The notes: generated from the sequence alone by a model not told the origin. DNA of 64,000 nucleotides from Chrysemys picta bellii (GCF_011386835.1 NC_088795.1:12443441-12507440); one strand, 5' to 3'. Counted from the first letter of the stretch, positions 47,778 through 61,000 are shown. Numbers and translations: made by a program.

Positions 47778-49448
47778 CAGAGCCGTAACTATTTTTGCGC
47801 CTAAGGCAAGAATATAAAATTGCGGCCTCCTCCAGGGCCGGCAATTTGGCGGCGGGTCCCTCAGTCCCTCTCGGAGGGAAGGGCCTGCTGCCGAATTGAC
47901 GCCGAAGAATGAATGAAGGGGGAGTGGTAGAGCCTGTGATTTGGGGGGGGGGGGTCTAACTCATGATTTTTGACTGCTTGGGCTGGTAATGTTGCTTCCA
48001 AGATGGCCTTTGCTTCCAGTCCAGTTCCAATCCCGAGAGGGACTCGCAGGTTAGGAGAGGAGGGAGGTGCTGGATATGAGCAGTGGCCACTAGGGATCGG
48101 CCTGTGTCCTGACAATGCTGGGAGTTCAGGTTGCAGGGCAGGATCAAGGGTGGCAGGTTTGTAGAAATTTTTGTGGTGCCCAGAACCCCACCCCCCTCCC
48201 CTGCCCAAGGCTCTGGGAGGGAGTTTGGGTCAGGGAGGAGGTCTGGGGTCAGGCCTTCGGCTGGGGCAGGGTATTGGGGTGCAGGTTCTGGGAGGGAGTT
48301 TGGGGATGGGAGAGATGCAGAGGGATGGGGTGCAGGGGTGAGGGCTGTGGGTTGTGGCTGCAGATGAGGGGTTTGGAGTGTGGGAGGAGTTCAGGGTAAA
48401 AGTAGGGGTGAGGGCTCTGTCTGGGGCTGGGAATGGGAGGTTTGGGGCGTAGGAGGGGCTCAGGGCTGGGGCAGAGGGTTGAGGGTGCGGTGGGGGGTGA
48501 AAGCTCTGGCTGGGGGTGCAGGCTCTGGGGTGGGGCAGGGCTGGGGTTGAGTTTGGGGTGCAGGCAGGCTGCCCTGGGGCTGGGACCAGAGAGGAGGACT
48601 CCCCCCAGCCCTTTCCCTGCCAGCAGCAGCAAGTTCTGGGGGAGGAGTCCCCCTTTCCTGCCCCCCCCCCAGCAGCACACTCACCCCCACCACTGTCACT
48701 GCATGTGCTCCTAGGGTAGGGTTACCATACGTCCGGTTTTTCCGGACATGTCCGGCTTTTCGGCAATCAAACCCCCGTCCGGGGGGAATTGCCAAAAAGC
48801 CGAACATGTCCGGGAAAAATACCGGCCGGGCACTTCCTCTCCCGCGGCTGCTCTGCTCCTCCCCGGACTCAGACTTCGGCTCTGTTTAAGAGCCAAGCTG
48901 CCCGAGCCAGCGCTACCGGCTTTGGGCAGCCCCCGTGCCTCCGGACCCTGCGCCGCCGGAGCAGAGCAGCTGGAGCCGGGGAGGAGAAGTGCCTGGCCGG
49001 GGGGCGCAGGGTCCGGAGGCATAGGGGCTGCCCGAAGCCCGAGTGCTACCGGCTTCATGGTTTGCCGGGCAGCCTCCAGACCCTGTGCCCCTGGCTGGGC
49101 ACTTCCCCTCCCGGGCTCCAGCTGCGCTGGGGAAGCGCCGGCCGGGGGCGCAGGGTCTGGAGGCTGCCCAGCAAACCGTAAAGCCGGTAGCGCTCAGGCA
49201 GCCCTTTTCGCGTGGCTGGGAGGGAGGAGGGGGAGTTAGAGCAGGGACTTTGGGGAAGGGGCGGGGAAGGGGCGGAGTTCAGGCGAGGGTGGGGGTCGGA
49301 AAGGGGCTGGGCTAGGGCCCGTGGAGTGTCCTCTTTTTTTACTTTTTAAATATGGTAACCCTAAGCAGCTTTTGTTTTTTTTCTCTCCACCACTTCCCAC
49401 CCCCCCCTTGTGTGCCTGAAGCACTGGTCGACAGCAGCATTCGCAAAA
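47778..49448. mobile_element. 1.67-kb insertion specific to unit C (composite repeat)
   Basis: Units A and B read straight through TCCACAG-TCAATCTGCACC (A about 11355); in C this site is split. The insert begins CAGAGCCGTAACTATTTTTGCGCC, has a long G-rich degenerate stretch (48190-48590, GGGGTGCAGGCTCTGGG-like words), and contains a TIR element at 48719-49361. The start resembles a common turtle DNA transposon, but I could not find its partner terminus or a clean target duplication. Confidence 0.65.
48719..49361. mobile_element. TIR element with TA target duplication, nested
   Basis: Inverted ends GGGTTACCATA and TATGGTAACCC flanked by TA (48717-48718 and 49362-49363), as in Tc1/mariner-like non-autonomous elements. 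Inside the left end CGGACATGTCCGGCTTTTCGG pairs with the inverse segment near 48792-48813, which forms a subterminal hairpin. No transposase. Confidence 0.68.
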
Positions 49449-50950
49449 TCAATCTGCACCATCTGCGCAGTATGGGCCCTGTATTTTAAGATGACTCTGC
49501 AGGTTATTTTACATCTGCAGGCTCACGCGCTCCATAATTGCAAAATTTTTACAGGAAAGGGGAAGCTAAGAATGTAAACATGACAGCGACATTCAGGAGG
49601 TCATGTATTTATTGGCACAGCAAGCACAGTGAGCTGTTAAATTAATCCAGGGGTCTTCCTCCTCATCTGATGAGGAGCTCATATTTCACTGTTCTCTATG
49701 GAAGCTAAAACTGCATATCTGGTTTATTGCAAATGACTGAAAGCACATAGTAGGAGGGGGAAAATCATTCATCCCAGGTCATTGACATAACCTTATTATT
49801 CATTTAAATTACACTAATGCCTAAAATGTAATTTACCAATGAGTGAACTATCTAATCAGACAGCTATGGCAACCTTAAACGTTTCTTGCTCTGCAACATT
49901 ATGGGCAAATTACAGAAACACCTGAAAATTACCACACATTCAAAATGGTGGGGAACATACACGCAAATAGCTGTGCATTAACCCCCCCACCCCCCCAAAT
50001 GATGCTATTAAGCATCTTCCAAAGCTAGAGCAATTCTGAGAGTTGTGTGGGTCTTTCTGCCAACCCAGTTTCTGATATTTGGCAACGTGTGTCAAGTGTG
50101 TTCCTTTGGTAACATTTTCAATTTCATTTTCTTTATGCAGCAAATAGGCTGTGCGAACATCTTTTCTCCCATTGCAAAATAACAAATCAATAGCAGGTCT
50201 GTTCTGGGGCTCAATCCAGGTCCAATTAAAATTAACAGCAAAACTCCCTTTGGTTTCAAGTAGGAGCAGACTGGGCCAGTGGGCAACATCCCGGCTTCAT
50301 TGAAATCAGTGGCAAGACTCTCATAGACATCAATGGGGTCAGGGTTTCACCATTGACTTTAGTTGGTGCTTTAGGTGGACAAAGAATCAGAAACAATTGA
50401 TGCTTAAATGGAGCAGGTTTTATTTTTATTTTACTTTTCTGAAAGTTTTTGAATGATACGTGTTGGGCCTATTCTGGCCACAGTAATTACAGCGGGTAGA
50501 GCAGTGTAGCCCACTTTCTTATAAGTTTCTTGCAGAGGGGGAATTTTGGCATATAGAATGATTTATGCCCTGTAGCAGGAATAGAACTGTAAAGTCCTAT
50601 AAGCAGCAGTTTATGTCCCATAGCAGGTCTAGTGATAAAAGTATGTCAGAAATTAATAATAGACATGCAAACCATACAACAGCAGTAACAAGTTCTTATA
50701 TTCTCGTGTTTTGCTTCTCTGGGGAGTATAAGTATCTCTTTTAGGTACCTCCAACTGCACTGGTTTCACACAGAAATCTTCAGCAGTATTTTCTTAAGTA
50801 CAATTAATTTTCTGCCACCTTGTCAAACATGTGCAGTAGTTTGTTAAAAGCTGAAATCATAGAAATCATCAAGCAAAACTATTTATTGTCCTGCTTTTGC
50901 ATTTAGTAGTGATATATTTTGTGATAAAAGAATAGCTGAGAATTCTAGTA
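49449..50950. other. Unit C intergenic region
   Basis: Colinear with A 11360-12730, no gene. About 150 bp near 50660-50840 is present here but not in A or B; gain or loss is undecided. Confidence 0.5.
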
Positions 50951-51144
50951 CACCTCTACCCCGATATCATGCGACCCGATACAACACGAATTTGGATATA
51001 ACGCGGTAAAGCAGCGCTCGGGGGTGGGTCAGGGAGGGCCTGAGCGCTCTGGCGGATCAAAGCAAATTCAATATAACGCGGTTTCACCTATAACGTGGCA
51101 AGATTTTTTGGCTCCCGAGGACAGCGTTATATCAGGGTATATAT
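50951..51144. mobile_element. Mariner-like MITE specific to unit C
   Basis: It starts CACCTCTACCCCGATATCATGCG and ends near GCGTTATATCAGGGTATA, imperfect inverted ends at a TA site. Units A and B keep the unoccupied site CTAGTATATGACAAAA or CTAGTACATGACAAAA (A about 12727). The body contains repeated TATAACGCGGT words. The right end is decayed, so that coordinate is approximate. Confidence 0.78.
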
Positions 51145-52406
51145 GAAAAAATGCTCTTTAAGTTTAAACAAAAACATAACCAAGCCACCTGTAGTGAAAT
51201 CTAATTTTACTAGAATTATGAAACATTCTGTCACTTTTAAGAAAATAACCATGCTACTTCCAAATCTTGGACAATGGGATATTCCCTAGTGAGGCCAGAG
51301 TGCAGTATGGGACTTTGTCTTTTAATGGAATAACTGTAATTCCAGCAACAACTTTGTAAAGTCTCACGCAGCTGAACAGAAAGTTGGCAAGATTTATTTT
51401 GACACGTGTTACAGTCCTTGCTGAACTGTTGCTATCCCATGTGAGACAAAATATGCCAGTGCATTTTTTTAAGGAAAAATCATCTTTACTATGTCAACTG
51501 GCACTTACTTACTAGAAGGTTCATCCTGAAAAAATTTTTGTCACTAATTTGCCTTTTGGTGAATTCCAATATGATTCAGCATTAGTTCATCAGAGCTTCT
51601 GATAAAGATACATTTCTTTTTTAAAGGTGAAGTTGAGTTTCAGATGCCGTCCAGGAGTGAGGTAATCTTAACTCACGAAAGAGGCAGCAGCCACACATTG
51701 CATGAAGGAGCTAAAAGACACCCTTGGAATTGCTTAATTACATCTAGAAGGAAGACCTCCTTGATCAGCAAACATGACTTGTCAGCCAACATGTAACTTC
51801 AGCAATATTATTCAGGGAGTAGGAGCCTATTTCCTCAGTCACTTCCAGTTCACTTTCCTGTGTTGTAACTAATTAAACCCATTTGTCGTAATGCAAGGCA
51901 GAAGGACAATTATGACACATCAGAATGTCTTAATCCTGTGACCAAAGTGTCTGACTTGCCCAAGAATTGACCTGAACCCTGGCCTGAAAGTTAAATCTGC
52001 CCTGAACTAGTTTTGAGGCCTTGTAGGAACACCTACCACATACTGAATGACAGAGAAATTAGAGATGTACTGAGAGTGCAAAAATGGTGAATAAACATTT
52101 GCTTGAACTGAATTTCCTTCGGCCAGGCTTATGCCCATTCTGCGTTCGCTTTCCATGACTGTTGGAGCAATAAGATTGCAGATTTTACTGATGTGCAAGG
52201 AAGAAGAATGTGCGATGTGGGGATGTTTACACCAGTAGAGCTTGTGTAATCCACTAGGGAGTGTGTGTTACAGGTCCCCCCCCCCCCCCTTCCGGCCATG
52301 CCCCATCTACATAGGATAGGAGTCTGCTACAGGCCTAGCTAAGGGGCTGTAGCTTAAGCTGCTGTAGCTCATGGTTTTTAGCTCTGAAGATCCCAGGTCC
52401 AACACC
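51145..52406. other. Unit C intergenic region
   Basis: Colinear with A 12740-13957; no gene. A C-run at 52278-52288 replaces a shorter one in A. Confidence 0.5.
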
Positions 52407-54919
52407 GGTTTTGTCAGCCAAGCTGGTGGTTGTCACGTCAGAGCCAGGTTCTCTAGTGGAGGCAATAACAGACTCGCGTCCTCTCTGGATCAGGCACAGT
52501 GGGGATCTATAACAAACTCACCACATGGTAACACTGGCACATTAACGATGCAGTCAGGACTAGAAACAGGAATACTTTGAGAAAAGCTATGATGGTGAAT
52601 CCCAGCCCTATTCCTTCACAGGTGTGGAGGCTTGCCAGGCAGAATTAGTGACGTCATTCTGCCATGTGATGAGGGAGCCTGGGTGTGAGGGGTCAAACCA
52701 GAGTATTCTCACCTGGGCCTGAGTTGCAGCGCAGGTGGTGGGAAGGCGTGGACAGGCAGGGTGATGGGCAGAGGCCAAGGAGCCGTTATTATATGGATCC
52801 TTCTTCCATCCCAGCAGAAGACAGTGCAAAGGACCTGTCGAGGATATTCCTGGCACTGGGTTTGAGTAGCACAGCTGGCCTGCGAGAAGAATTCTTCCTT
52901 CATAGCTGCACATCCACCCAGCTTCTCAACTCTGGCATCGGGGTCAAGATTTGGGCATCAGAGCTCAATGCCCTTCACATCGGGCCCACATCAGAATGGG
53001 GTCAAAATCAGGCCCAGTGGAAACCATTTTGAAATAGCAAGACAGGAAATGTCTGATGAGAAGCATCATCCTCTCTGTCCCCATGAACCAAAACCAGAGT
53101 GCATTGTCTACCAGGGTTTTGAAATGGTATTAGAAAAAAGCCTGGGATTACACTGCAGGCTTTAAAGGACCTGTTAGTGGAAGCAGAGGTCTGTGCGTAA
53201 TGTTCTTTAATAAGGCTTGTGCTACGAAGGAGCTGACGCTGGAGATCGGAAGGTTTTCGGGCGCTTTGTTTTTTTGTTTTTTTTTTAAGATCTATTCACT
53301 ACGTTTTGTCCAGTTTTGGCCAAAAGATGAATATGATTAGCACTTGTGAGGCGTTCAAAAGAAGTTGAAATGAATTGTTGCTGGCAAGGTCCTGGTATCT
53401 TCTCTCTGGCTAGTGAGGACAGGCATGTGCCATCCCTTGTATAGAAAAGTACGACGGTATTCTAGAGCGCGGTTCCAAAACCGCTCATCTGACAGTCGTG
53501 ACAGTGGAGTGATGCAGTGTCTGGGGACAGGACTCCACAGCTCTGTTCTCTACGTTAAACCAGATGGCCTGGAGTCAGGAGACCAACAGCATCGCGCATA
53601 AGGTGATTTTGCTACCTGAGAGCAGAGCAAGGTGAGGAGCTCTTCCCCAGAGACTCATGAAATACCCTTGGTGGTGCTCCTCCTACATGGCAAGACAACC
53701 TACTTACCACAGACAGCCGTTTTGAGGAGGACGTGTGGCCCACGGACTGGTCAGAACAGGAGCAGGCCCTGTGCTTTGTGTCCTCCCACAAACGTACTGA
53801 ACCAAGGAGAAGGCATCCCAGTTTCGGAGCGAGGTGGTGAACCAACCCAAAGCAACAAACATAATGTCCTTGTGGGAGAAACGCCGAAATGATTCCAGTG
53901 ATGAGAAAAGGAAAGGAGGGGAAAAAGGAGCTAATAATAGTAACTAGATCACTCCAAGTAAGTCAGATCATGGTGTGTAACCACAGAATCCAGAGCAGTT
54001 AGCCACCAAGAAAACCCCAATTATTTAACCACAGCTCGGAGAATAAAGGAAGCACATTACCCTGGAGCCAGAGCCAGCAATAGTCACTTCACGCAACTCT
54101 CCAGCTCGGCTAGCAGCCAAAAGGACGCTGAGTGCCTGAAGCCTGCCAGGGAGTTGTAGAAAGGCAGAGGTGAGGCAGCTTCTCCAAATGCAATGGGTGA
54201 GGGAATGGGGGTGGGGAAGGGAAGCCAAGCCAAGCACAGAAGTTGGGTTTGGATAAAGGGATGCATTCAAGGAATCTGTCCATGCCAAGAGAAAGGAGAT
54301 CTCTCCACATCCCCTCCCTCATGTGTGTCTCCTTTGTCTTCCCACCCCATATCCAGCTTTCTAGCTTTAGCTCAGGTGGCTGAGCCCCCCGGTGCTCTGA
54401 AACTTGTATAAGCTCTTCTAGAGGGAACGTCTCCTGCCTGACCTGGAAGCTTGTTTGCTTCTGTCTCCCCCGCTTTCCCTGTTTTCTGTTCATTCTTCCT
54501 TTTTTCCCCTCCTCTGCTTCCCTTGCCCTTGCTGTTCTGTCTCACACACATCATCCCTGCACTGCCTGTCTCTCTCCCATCCCCTTTGGTCTCCACACTC
54601 TCCATATCTGCTTCTCACCACCTTCTTTCCCATTCTCCCATCTATGATCATCCCTAGCTGGGTCCCGCTTCTCCTTCTCCCAGGCCCAGGTTTGTTCTCT
54701 TCTCCAATTCACTCTGCCATGGTTCTCCCAACCACTTCTCATTTGTGCTACGAACCTGCTCCCTCCACCTCCCTGCCCACACCCCAATTATGTGCTCTTT
54801 CCCCATCACACAAGAGCTCTACACATGTGTTTCCTTCCTGTTAACTGTGTCCTGCTTTTTGTGCTGCCTGAGAGCAGAACAAGGTGAGGAACTCTTCCCC
54901 GGAGCCTCATGAAATACCC
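52407..54919. other. 2.5-kb segment present in unit C only
   Basis: A and B pass directly from CCAACACC to TGGGTGGTGCTGCTCC; C has 2.5 kb between these points. Within it a piece of about 105 bp (53611-53717) recurs at 54863-54968 (GAGAGCAGAGCAAGGTGAGG and GAGAGCAGAACAAGGTGAGG), 1252 bp apart, so part of the segment looks tandemly duplicated. 54440-54840 is pyrimidine-rich. No exon or gene family recognised. Confidence 0.75.
53611..53717. repeat. Direct repeat, first copy
   Basis: GCTACCTGAGAGCAGAGCAAG through TACATGGCAAGACAACC; about 90% like the copy at 54863-54968 by eye. Confidence 0.85.
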
Positions 54920-54968
54920 TGGGTGGTGCTGCTCCTACATGGCAAGACAACCTACTTAACGCAGACAG
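54863..54968. repeat. Direct repeat, second copy
   Basis: GCTGCCTGAGAGCAGAACAAG through CAAGACAACCTACTTAACGC; this copy continues into the sequence shared with A and B. Confidence 0.85.
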
Positions 54969-57900
54969 GCTCTTCTTGTTACGCCTCCACTTCACAGCTG
55001 ACTGTCTAGGCACCTCTGCACGCCCTAGCAAAGGCTCAGTCATGGGGACAGAGGGGTGGAAAGAGGAGACAATCTTCACTATGAAGTGGGGAACAGGATC
55101 TGAGAGGGGCCAACAACTTTTTTTTTATGACGAACACCTACATTTATCTATTGTCTTTCCATTTTTCCCAGGAGGCAGCTACCCAGTCCTTCCCCCAGCT
55201 TGCCTTGAGCCTGCTGGAATCTGATCTTGTGGGTTTTCTACTCCAAAGGCATTTGTGTACATTTTCATTACACATCCGGGGTGAAATCCTGCCCTACTGA
55301 AGCAAATGGCAAAACTCTTGTTGACTTAGGGCCTGGATTCCAACCCATGAGGGCTCCATGGGGCCAGAAAGTTTGTCTTTTTATTTTTTATTCCCTGTTT
55401 CTATGGCACCTACCAGAATGGGGCCCTTCACAGTGGTTTCGAGGTGCTACTGCAATAATAATAATGATTAATAATTAATAATTAATAAGAGTTTTCAGAT
55501 AAGGAACCTTCAAATCATTTGAGACTCACTCATCCCAATGTAACCCAGGCTCACACTTCGGGTTAGGCATGGTCCACAAAATTAAATAGAAACCACAACT
55601 GAGTGGTCATCCGGAAAGAGTGAACTCCTTCCAGGGTGAGAGCTGCATGACACTAGAAAATTATCTGCACACCATCTAGATTCCAAAACTGGGATTAGCT
55701 CATGGCTAGACTCTTCCACTATATAATTAGAAGCCTCAATGTATGCATATGCTTGGTTACACAGCCAGGAGATGGTGAAAGATGAAAGTGACTGGGTGGT
55801 TCAGTGTCTATTAAAGCAGTGAGAAGCGGTGAATACATTAATCTCTTGTATCGGTAAAATTGGCACAGCAAAGGTCAGTGGATCAGATTTCATGCTCAGA
55901 CATGCTGAAGTGTCTGAAACAGGGAAGACCACAGGAACGGGAGTAGCTGCACAAGCATGCGTCTTCCTAGGGGAATAGCGTGTCAACTGCTAGAAATGAT
56001 GACACAGAGAGGACAAAATGAATGTTGAAATCGAAGGATAAATGTGCAAGCCACATTTTCCACTTCTCAGTAATTTGTTTCATGTCGCTGTCACAGTCTG
56101 GATGGGGAATGAAGACATTCTTGCATTTTTTTTTTTAGGGCGTCAGAAAGCGGCTGTGCTAACTTTGTTCGTCCTTGACACAGGACAAGGTAGGGCCTGT
56201 CCCTGCTCCCAGTAAGTGAATGCCGTTGTAGTGGACACTTCGGGTATCCTTAGAAGAATACAGCCAAAGCAGCGTTGGGCTGGATTTTCAAAACTGCTCA
56301 GCTCCCACTTAGACACCTAGATGGTCAGATTTCCAAAAGTGTTCTGCCCTCCGCGGATCCACCGGAGTTTCTGGATAATGAGCACTTTAAACACAAGGGG
56401 AGAGCCCAGATTTTCCAAACAGGAGCTGGCATGTGAGGAACTCCGTTGAAAAGGTGGCCCATAGCTCTTTGAAATACAGGCCATGGATTTTTTTTAATGG
56501 TGCCTAAAGTTATGATCCTAAATACATATTTAGTTGCCTGTATTAAGTAACTTGGTTTTCAAAATTGCTGAATGAGCACCCAGCATTGACTTCAGTTGAC
56601 ACCAAAGTTTGCCCGAAGTGCTCTATTTTTTTCAGGTGTGGTTCTGAACGGCAACACCAACAGCAGGGTGGATAGGCATCTATTCCAGTCTTCTATTAAT
56701 AGAGTTCTCCTCAGCCACTGCACTTCAGCCTGGGTTGGAATCTTTCATCCTGGCCTATCCACCATTAACAGTGCTGCCATCCCAGGCTCTGGAAACGGAG
56801 CAAAAAGCCACAATTTGTCATATCCATCTATTCCCAAATTTACTTAAACATTTAAAAACCTGTGTTCATAAGAAAAAACTGGCTGGATAGCCCAGTAGAA
56901 CAAAGCCCGCTCTTTATCCAGTGATCAGATCAGCTTCTACACACTTCTCCTTTTGCTGAACTCAAAAGAGCATCTCTAGGAATGAGAGGACAGTCTCCAC
57001 GTCTAGTCCAGCCTTCGTTTTTTGTAGATACAGTCAATATTGCTGGTGGTCTTTCTGATCTGAGCACTAACAGGCTATCAGGTGCCCCTTTTAATTTCTA
57101 CAATGTGTGTTTCATTGGCTAAGTGTGTGTGTGTTGATGCCATTTGTAGGTCAGACCTGCTCAAGTGCACGTAACTGTCGCTCGCTCGTGATTGCAACCC
57201 CAGAAGGCCTAATCCATAGTATGAACACCACAGCTGACCAACGCTCTTCTTTAGCTACCAGAGGCAGGGGCTCTGTGGTGTTGAAGTCAATGTTCCTGGC
57301 TTCAGTCTGGGATATGCCATGTGTGTCATTTAGCTGATGCCGGCAGGGTCTGTTGTTTGCAGCCACACAGCGTATTGCAGCCCCCTCTATTGTGTTCTGT
57401 CCCTTGCGGTGTTCGACCATTGCTTTCACTCAGGGGCTTAGTCTTGTTTCACAGGCTGATACCTAAAGTGGTTTCCAAGTTTTCCTGTTGCATCCACCCT
57501 CTCTTGCTGATGGCCAGAGCTGCCTACAAGGTGTCTGCCCTCTACTGTTCAGCTCGTCTTTCCTTGGCCAATGTGTGCAGGAATAGAGAGCTACAGTGTA
57601 TGCGCCTCTCCTCCTCCAGTGCAGGGACTTTCTGGGGAGATGGCTCTTACAGTCTGACTATTAGTTATTTGTATTGAGGTGCTGCCTAGGAACCCCAATC
57701 ATGGACCAGCCCCCCATTGTGCCAGGTAGTGTACAGACCCACAACAAGAAGACCATCACTACTCCAAAGATTTTATGTAATCTGTTCCCCTAATTCATTA
57801 GTGTCAAACACCTATGTACAATACAGCAGAACAGTCAACACCGTGGCATTGCCAACTTGTGATGTAATGAACGTAGACTGCTAGAATAGCTTGTCTATAG

Positions 57901-58561
57901 GCCACAGTTCCTGTTGGGACAATCAAATGTCTGAACTTTACATAACGCAAAACAACCCCCTCAAGTCAGAAGCCCTGGGAGGCTGCTTGACCCACTTTAT
58001 GAACCCACGCTGTAACTTGGCACCACTGGTGGTTTGCTCAGGAGAGAGTCAGCCTGAAGAGCAGGTGTGTTGCATGCCAGGGCTGAGATGCGTAAGCAGA
58101 GTTTGCCCCTCCTTTATTCAGATTGGATCTGGCCAAAGGCAGTTCTGTTAAATACCTCGCTTTCATGGAGGAGTCAGACGCATTTAGAGAAAAAAATAAT
58201 GTGGCTCAGAGAGGGAAAGTATTGCTCTTCTGAACTGGGTGCAGCATTAGAAGTGTTTGTGTCAGAGAGAACGTAAGCAGGGGTGTAGGTTGGAGAGTTG
58301 GAATTGCACGTGAGTTTCTGGGCCTTCTGAGACAGCGGGGATCTGATTCTGATCTCACTTCTGAACTCCATGCCCTTTTATGTACACCACTGGTGAAACT
58401 GAGAGCATACTTAGACCACCTGCAGTTTCACTCCCCTTAATTTCTCTTGGATTCAGGCTTTCCCCAGGCCTTTATCTCCCTCCACTGAGTAGAACCAGAC
58501 CAGGCGTCCTCTGTGCCTTTCCAATTGAGGTGATCCATTCAGTTTAAGAACAGTGAGGCAC
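54920..58561. other. Unit C intergenic region with empty site for LTR family 1
   Basis: Colinear with A 13958-18287 minus the LTR. The unoccupied LTR site is at about 57797-57810. (GT)6 lies at 57123-57134. No gene. Confidence 0.55.
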
Positions 58562-58574
58562 TACCTTGTAATGT

Positions 58575-59281
58575 CAGGTTTCAGAGTATCAGCCGTGTTA
58601 GTCTGTATCCGCAAAAAGAACAGGAGTACTTGTGGCACCTTAGAGACTAACAAATTTATTAGAGCATAAGCTTTCGTGGAAGCCCACTACAGCCCACTTC
58701 TTCGGATGCATATAGAATGGAACATATATTGAGGAGATATATATACACACATACAGAGAGCATAAACAGGTGGGAGTTGTCTTACCAACTCTGAGAGGCC
58801 AATTAATTAAGAGAAAAAAAAGTTTTGAAGTGATAATCAAGCTAGCCCAGTACAGACAGTTAAGAAGTGTAAGAATACTTACAAGGGGAGATAGATTCAA
58901 TGTTTGTAATGGCTCAGCCATTCCCAGTCCTTATTCCAAAGAGAGACTGCTGAGCTAGAATTGATATGCAAACTAGACACAATCAACTCAGGATTGAATA
59001 AGGACTGGGAATGGCTGAGCCATTACAGACATTGAATCTATCTCCCCTTGTAAGTATTCTCACACTTCTTATCAAACTGTCTGTACTGGGCTATCTTGAT
59101 TATCACTTCAAAAGTTTTTTTTTTCCCTCCTACTTAATTGGCCTCTCAGAGTTGGTAAGACAACTCCCACCTGTTCATGCTCTCTGTATGTGTGTATATA
59201 TATCTCCTCAATATATGTTCCATTCTATATGCATCTGAAGAAGTGGGCTGTAGTCCACGAAAGCTTATGCTCTAATAAATT
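58575..59281. mobile_element. Penelope-like insertion with inverted-repeat structure, unit C only
   Basis: The left arm starts CAGGTTTCAGAGTATCAGCC, then TTAGTCTGTATCCGCAAAAAG, TTGTGGCACCTTAGAG and CATAAGCTTTCGTGG. From about 58985 the sequence runs back as an imperfect inverted copy of about 58645-58930, ending GCTTATGCTCTAATAAATTT at 59281. The insertion is bracketed by a perfect 13-bp duplication TACCTTGTAATGT (58562-58574, 59282-59294). A and B have the single unoccupied copy. Oppositely oriented partial copies are a known habit of Penelope-like elements. No coding domain remains. Confidence 0.85.
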
Positions 59282-59294
59282 TACCTTGTAATGT

Positions 59295-61000
59295 ACTTTC
59301 CCCTATTTTCTCTAAAGAAAAGGCCCATCTAATCAGGATTGACCTGGAAATTATTTTGACTTATGCAAGAATCCTCTTTTTCCCCCATTCCATATAAGAT
59401 AAATTGTCATGCTAAATCATAATTTAATCTGGGAACATGTTTTGAGATGGAGTGGTTACAAACTATATTTTAATATTTATTTCAGAGACAGGAGGTTTTT
59501 TCTTTTTGATACTTATGACCAAATTTATCTTCCGGAGGGGGGTGGATATTCCTAATAATTTAGCTGTTGTTAAGTATCAACTTCCCAAGTTATTTTGTTT
59601 CACTTGAAATGGAACTTAACAACATAAGGCGCAACCGTGCCACCACTGAGCGCAGAATTCCCGGTGAGCTGATTAGAAGTTCAGTCTAAACGTTCCAGCT
59701 CACAATGCAAATTTAGACAGTGTAGCTGAGCCTTTGGGCAAATTCACAGGATTTAATTGCATGCATAATTTAAGACCAAGATATGTAATATATGCCAATG
59801 AATGGAAATAAAGGCCAGGTAAATTTTAGTAAACATTTATTTATTTTAAAAAACTGAATAAACCTACAAGGAGCATACAATGGAAATTCCAGAAACAAAA
59901 AGTCCATTTAATCCCCAAAACATGCCTGCAACAATCTTCCATTATATGTATGCTCTGGTGCAATTTTTAAAAGGGACCACATTATCTGACTTGGTGAATT
60001 CTTCTTAGAAGGTGAATAGATTTCTTCCATATTTTGTAAGCATGGCTGTAATAGTTTAGTGCTTTAAAATGCAAGACACAATACAAAATGTGTGCAATAT
60101 AAGGGCCGTGCCTTACAGAGTTTACAGTTGGAAATCAGATGACATAAATAGGACAAGAATTCAAGGGCAGGAAGAAGAGATTCAGAAATGGCGTTACGTA
60201 AATTCAAATTCTGTTTTTTGGGTTTTTTTTTAAATTGTACCATCTGAAGTCCTTGTCATGCTGTCTGGAGTGACTCATAACCGTGAGTGCCTGCCTCAGG
60301 GCAGACTGTCAAAAGCAGGGTAGACACCCCAAACTGGTGGTATGTTCTATAATTAGATTCCCCCAACCCTGTAATAAATGGGAACTCCCAAAGTACCACA
60401 GCAGTCTTATAATGGAGTCACAGACAGTCCCCTTATTGAAAGTGTCTGTTTTGCTACCCAGGCAAGCCGTGCTATGTGATAAACGGTCACTTATACCAAA
60501 AATCACAAAATATTTCAGATAACACCCAGTCCCAAGAGACCCGTCACTCATCCAGGTCGATTTGCATCCTAGTCTCACACCAAAGACAAGGCAGGTAGCT
60601 AATTCTGTAGTAAGCTAACTAAAGGCTGATGAGAGTTATTGAGAGGTTAAAGCAGGTACAAATATATGTACAGGTGAGTCACAGTTTATAATTTCAAATG
60701 GCCCTCAGAGATGTAGTGATCTGCCATTTTCTCAGAAGTCTTTTAGGGCTACCCAGAATAACTCTGGGGTTCTCCCTCTTCTCCTTCAGCTATTCTGCCC
60801 TATTAGAATATGAAGATGAAGAACTTTTCCTTGCGTCCATACTTATAGCTTCTTCTCACAGAAAAATAAATAGACAGTTTGGCTATCCACATGGGCTCTT
60901 TCTTTGAAGGCAGAGAGAGAGAAGTGCATTTAGCTTCTTTGATCTCTGATCACACACAATGACCACTTGTTTTGAAATGTGCGAGAATTAGTACTTTCCT
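59295..61000. other. Unit C intergenic region with empty site for LTR family 2
   Basis: Colinear with A 18300-21040 minus the 1026-bp LTR; the unoccupied CCTGC site is at 60290-60294. No gene. Confidence 0.55.

Noticed and set aside
54455..54844. 129-codon frame rich in Pro, Ser and Leu
   Set aside because: Pyrimidine-rich low-complexity tract; no homologous frame in A or B and no exon signals.
59011..59238. Frame nearly repeating that on the other strand at 58640-58921
   Set aside because: The two are the same sequence read from the two inverted arms of the Penelope-like insertion, not two genes.
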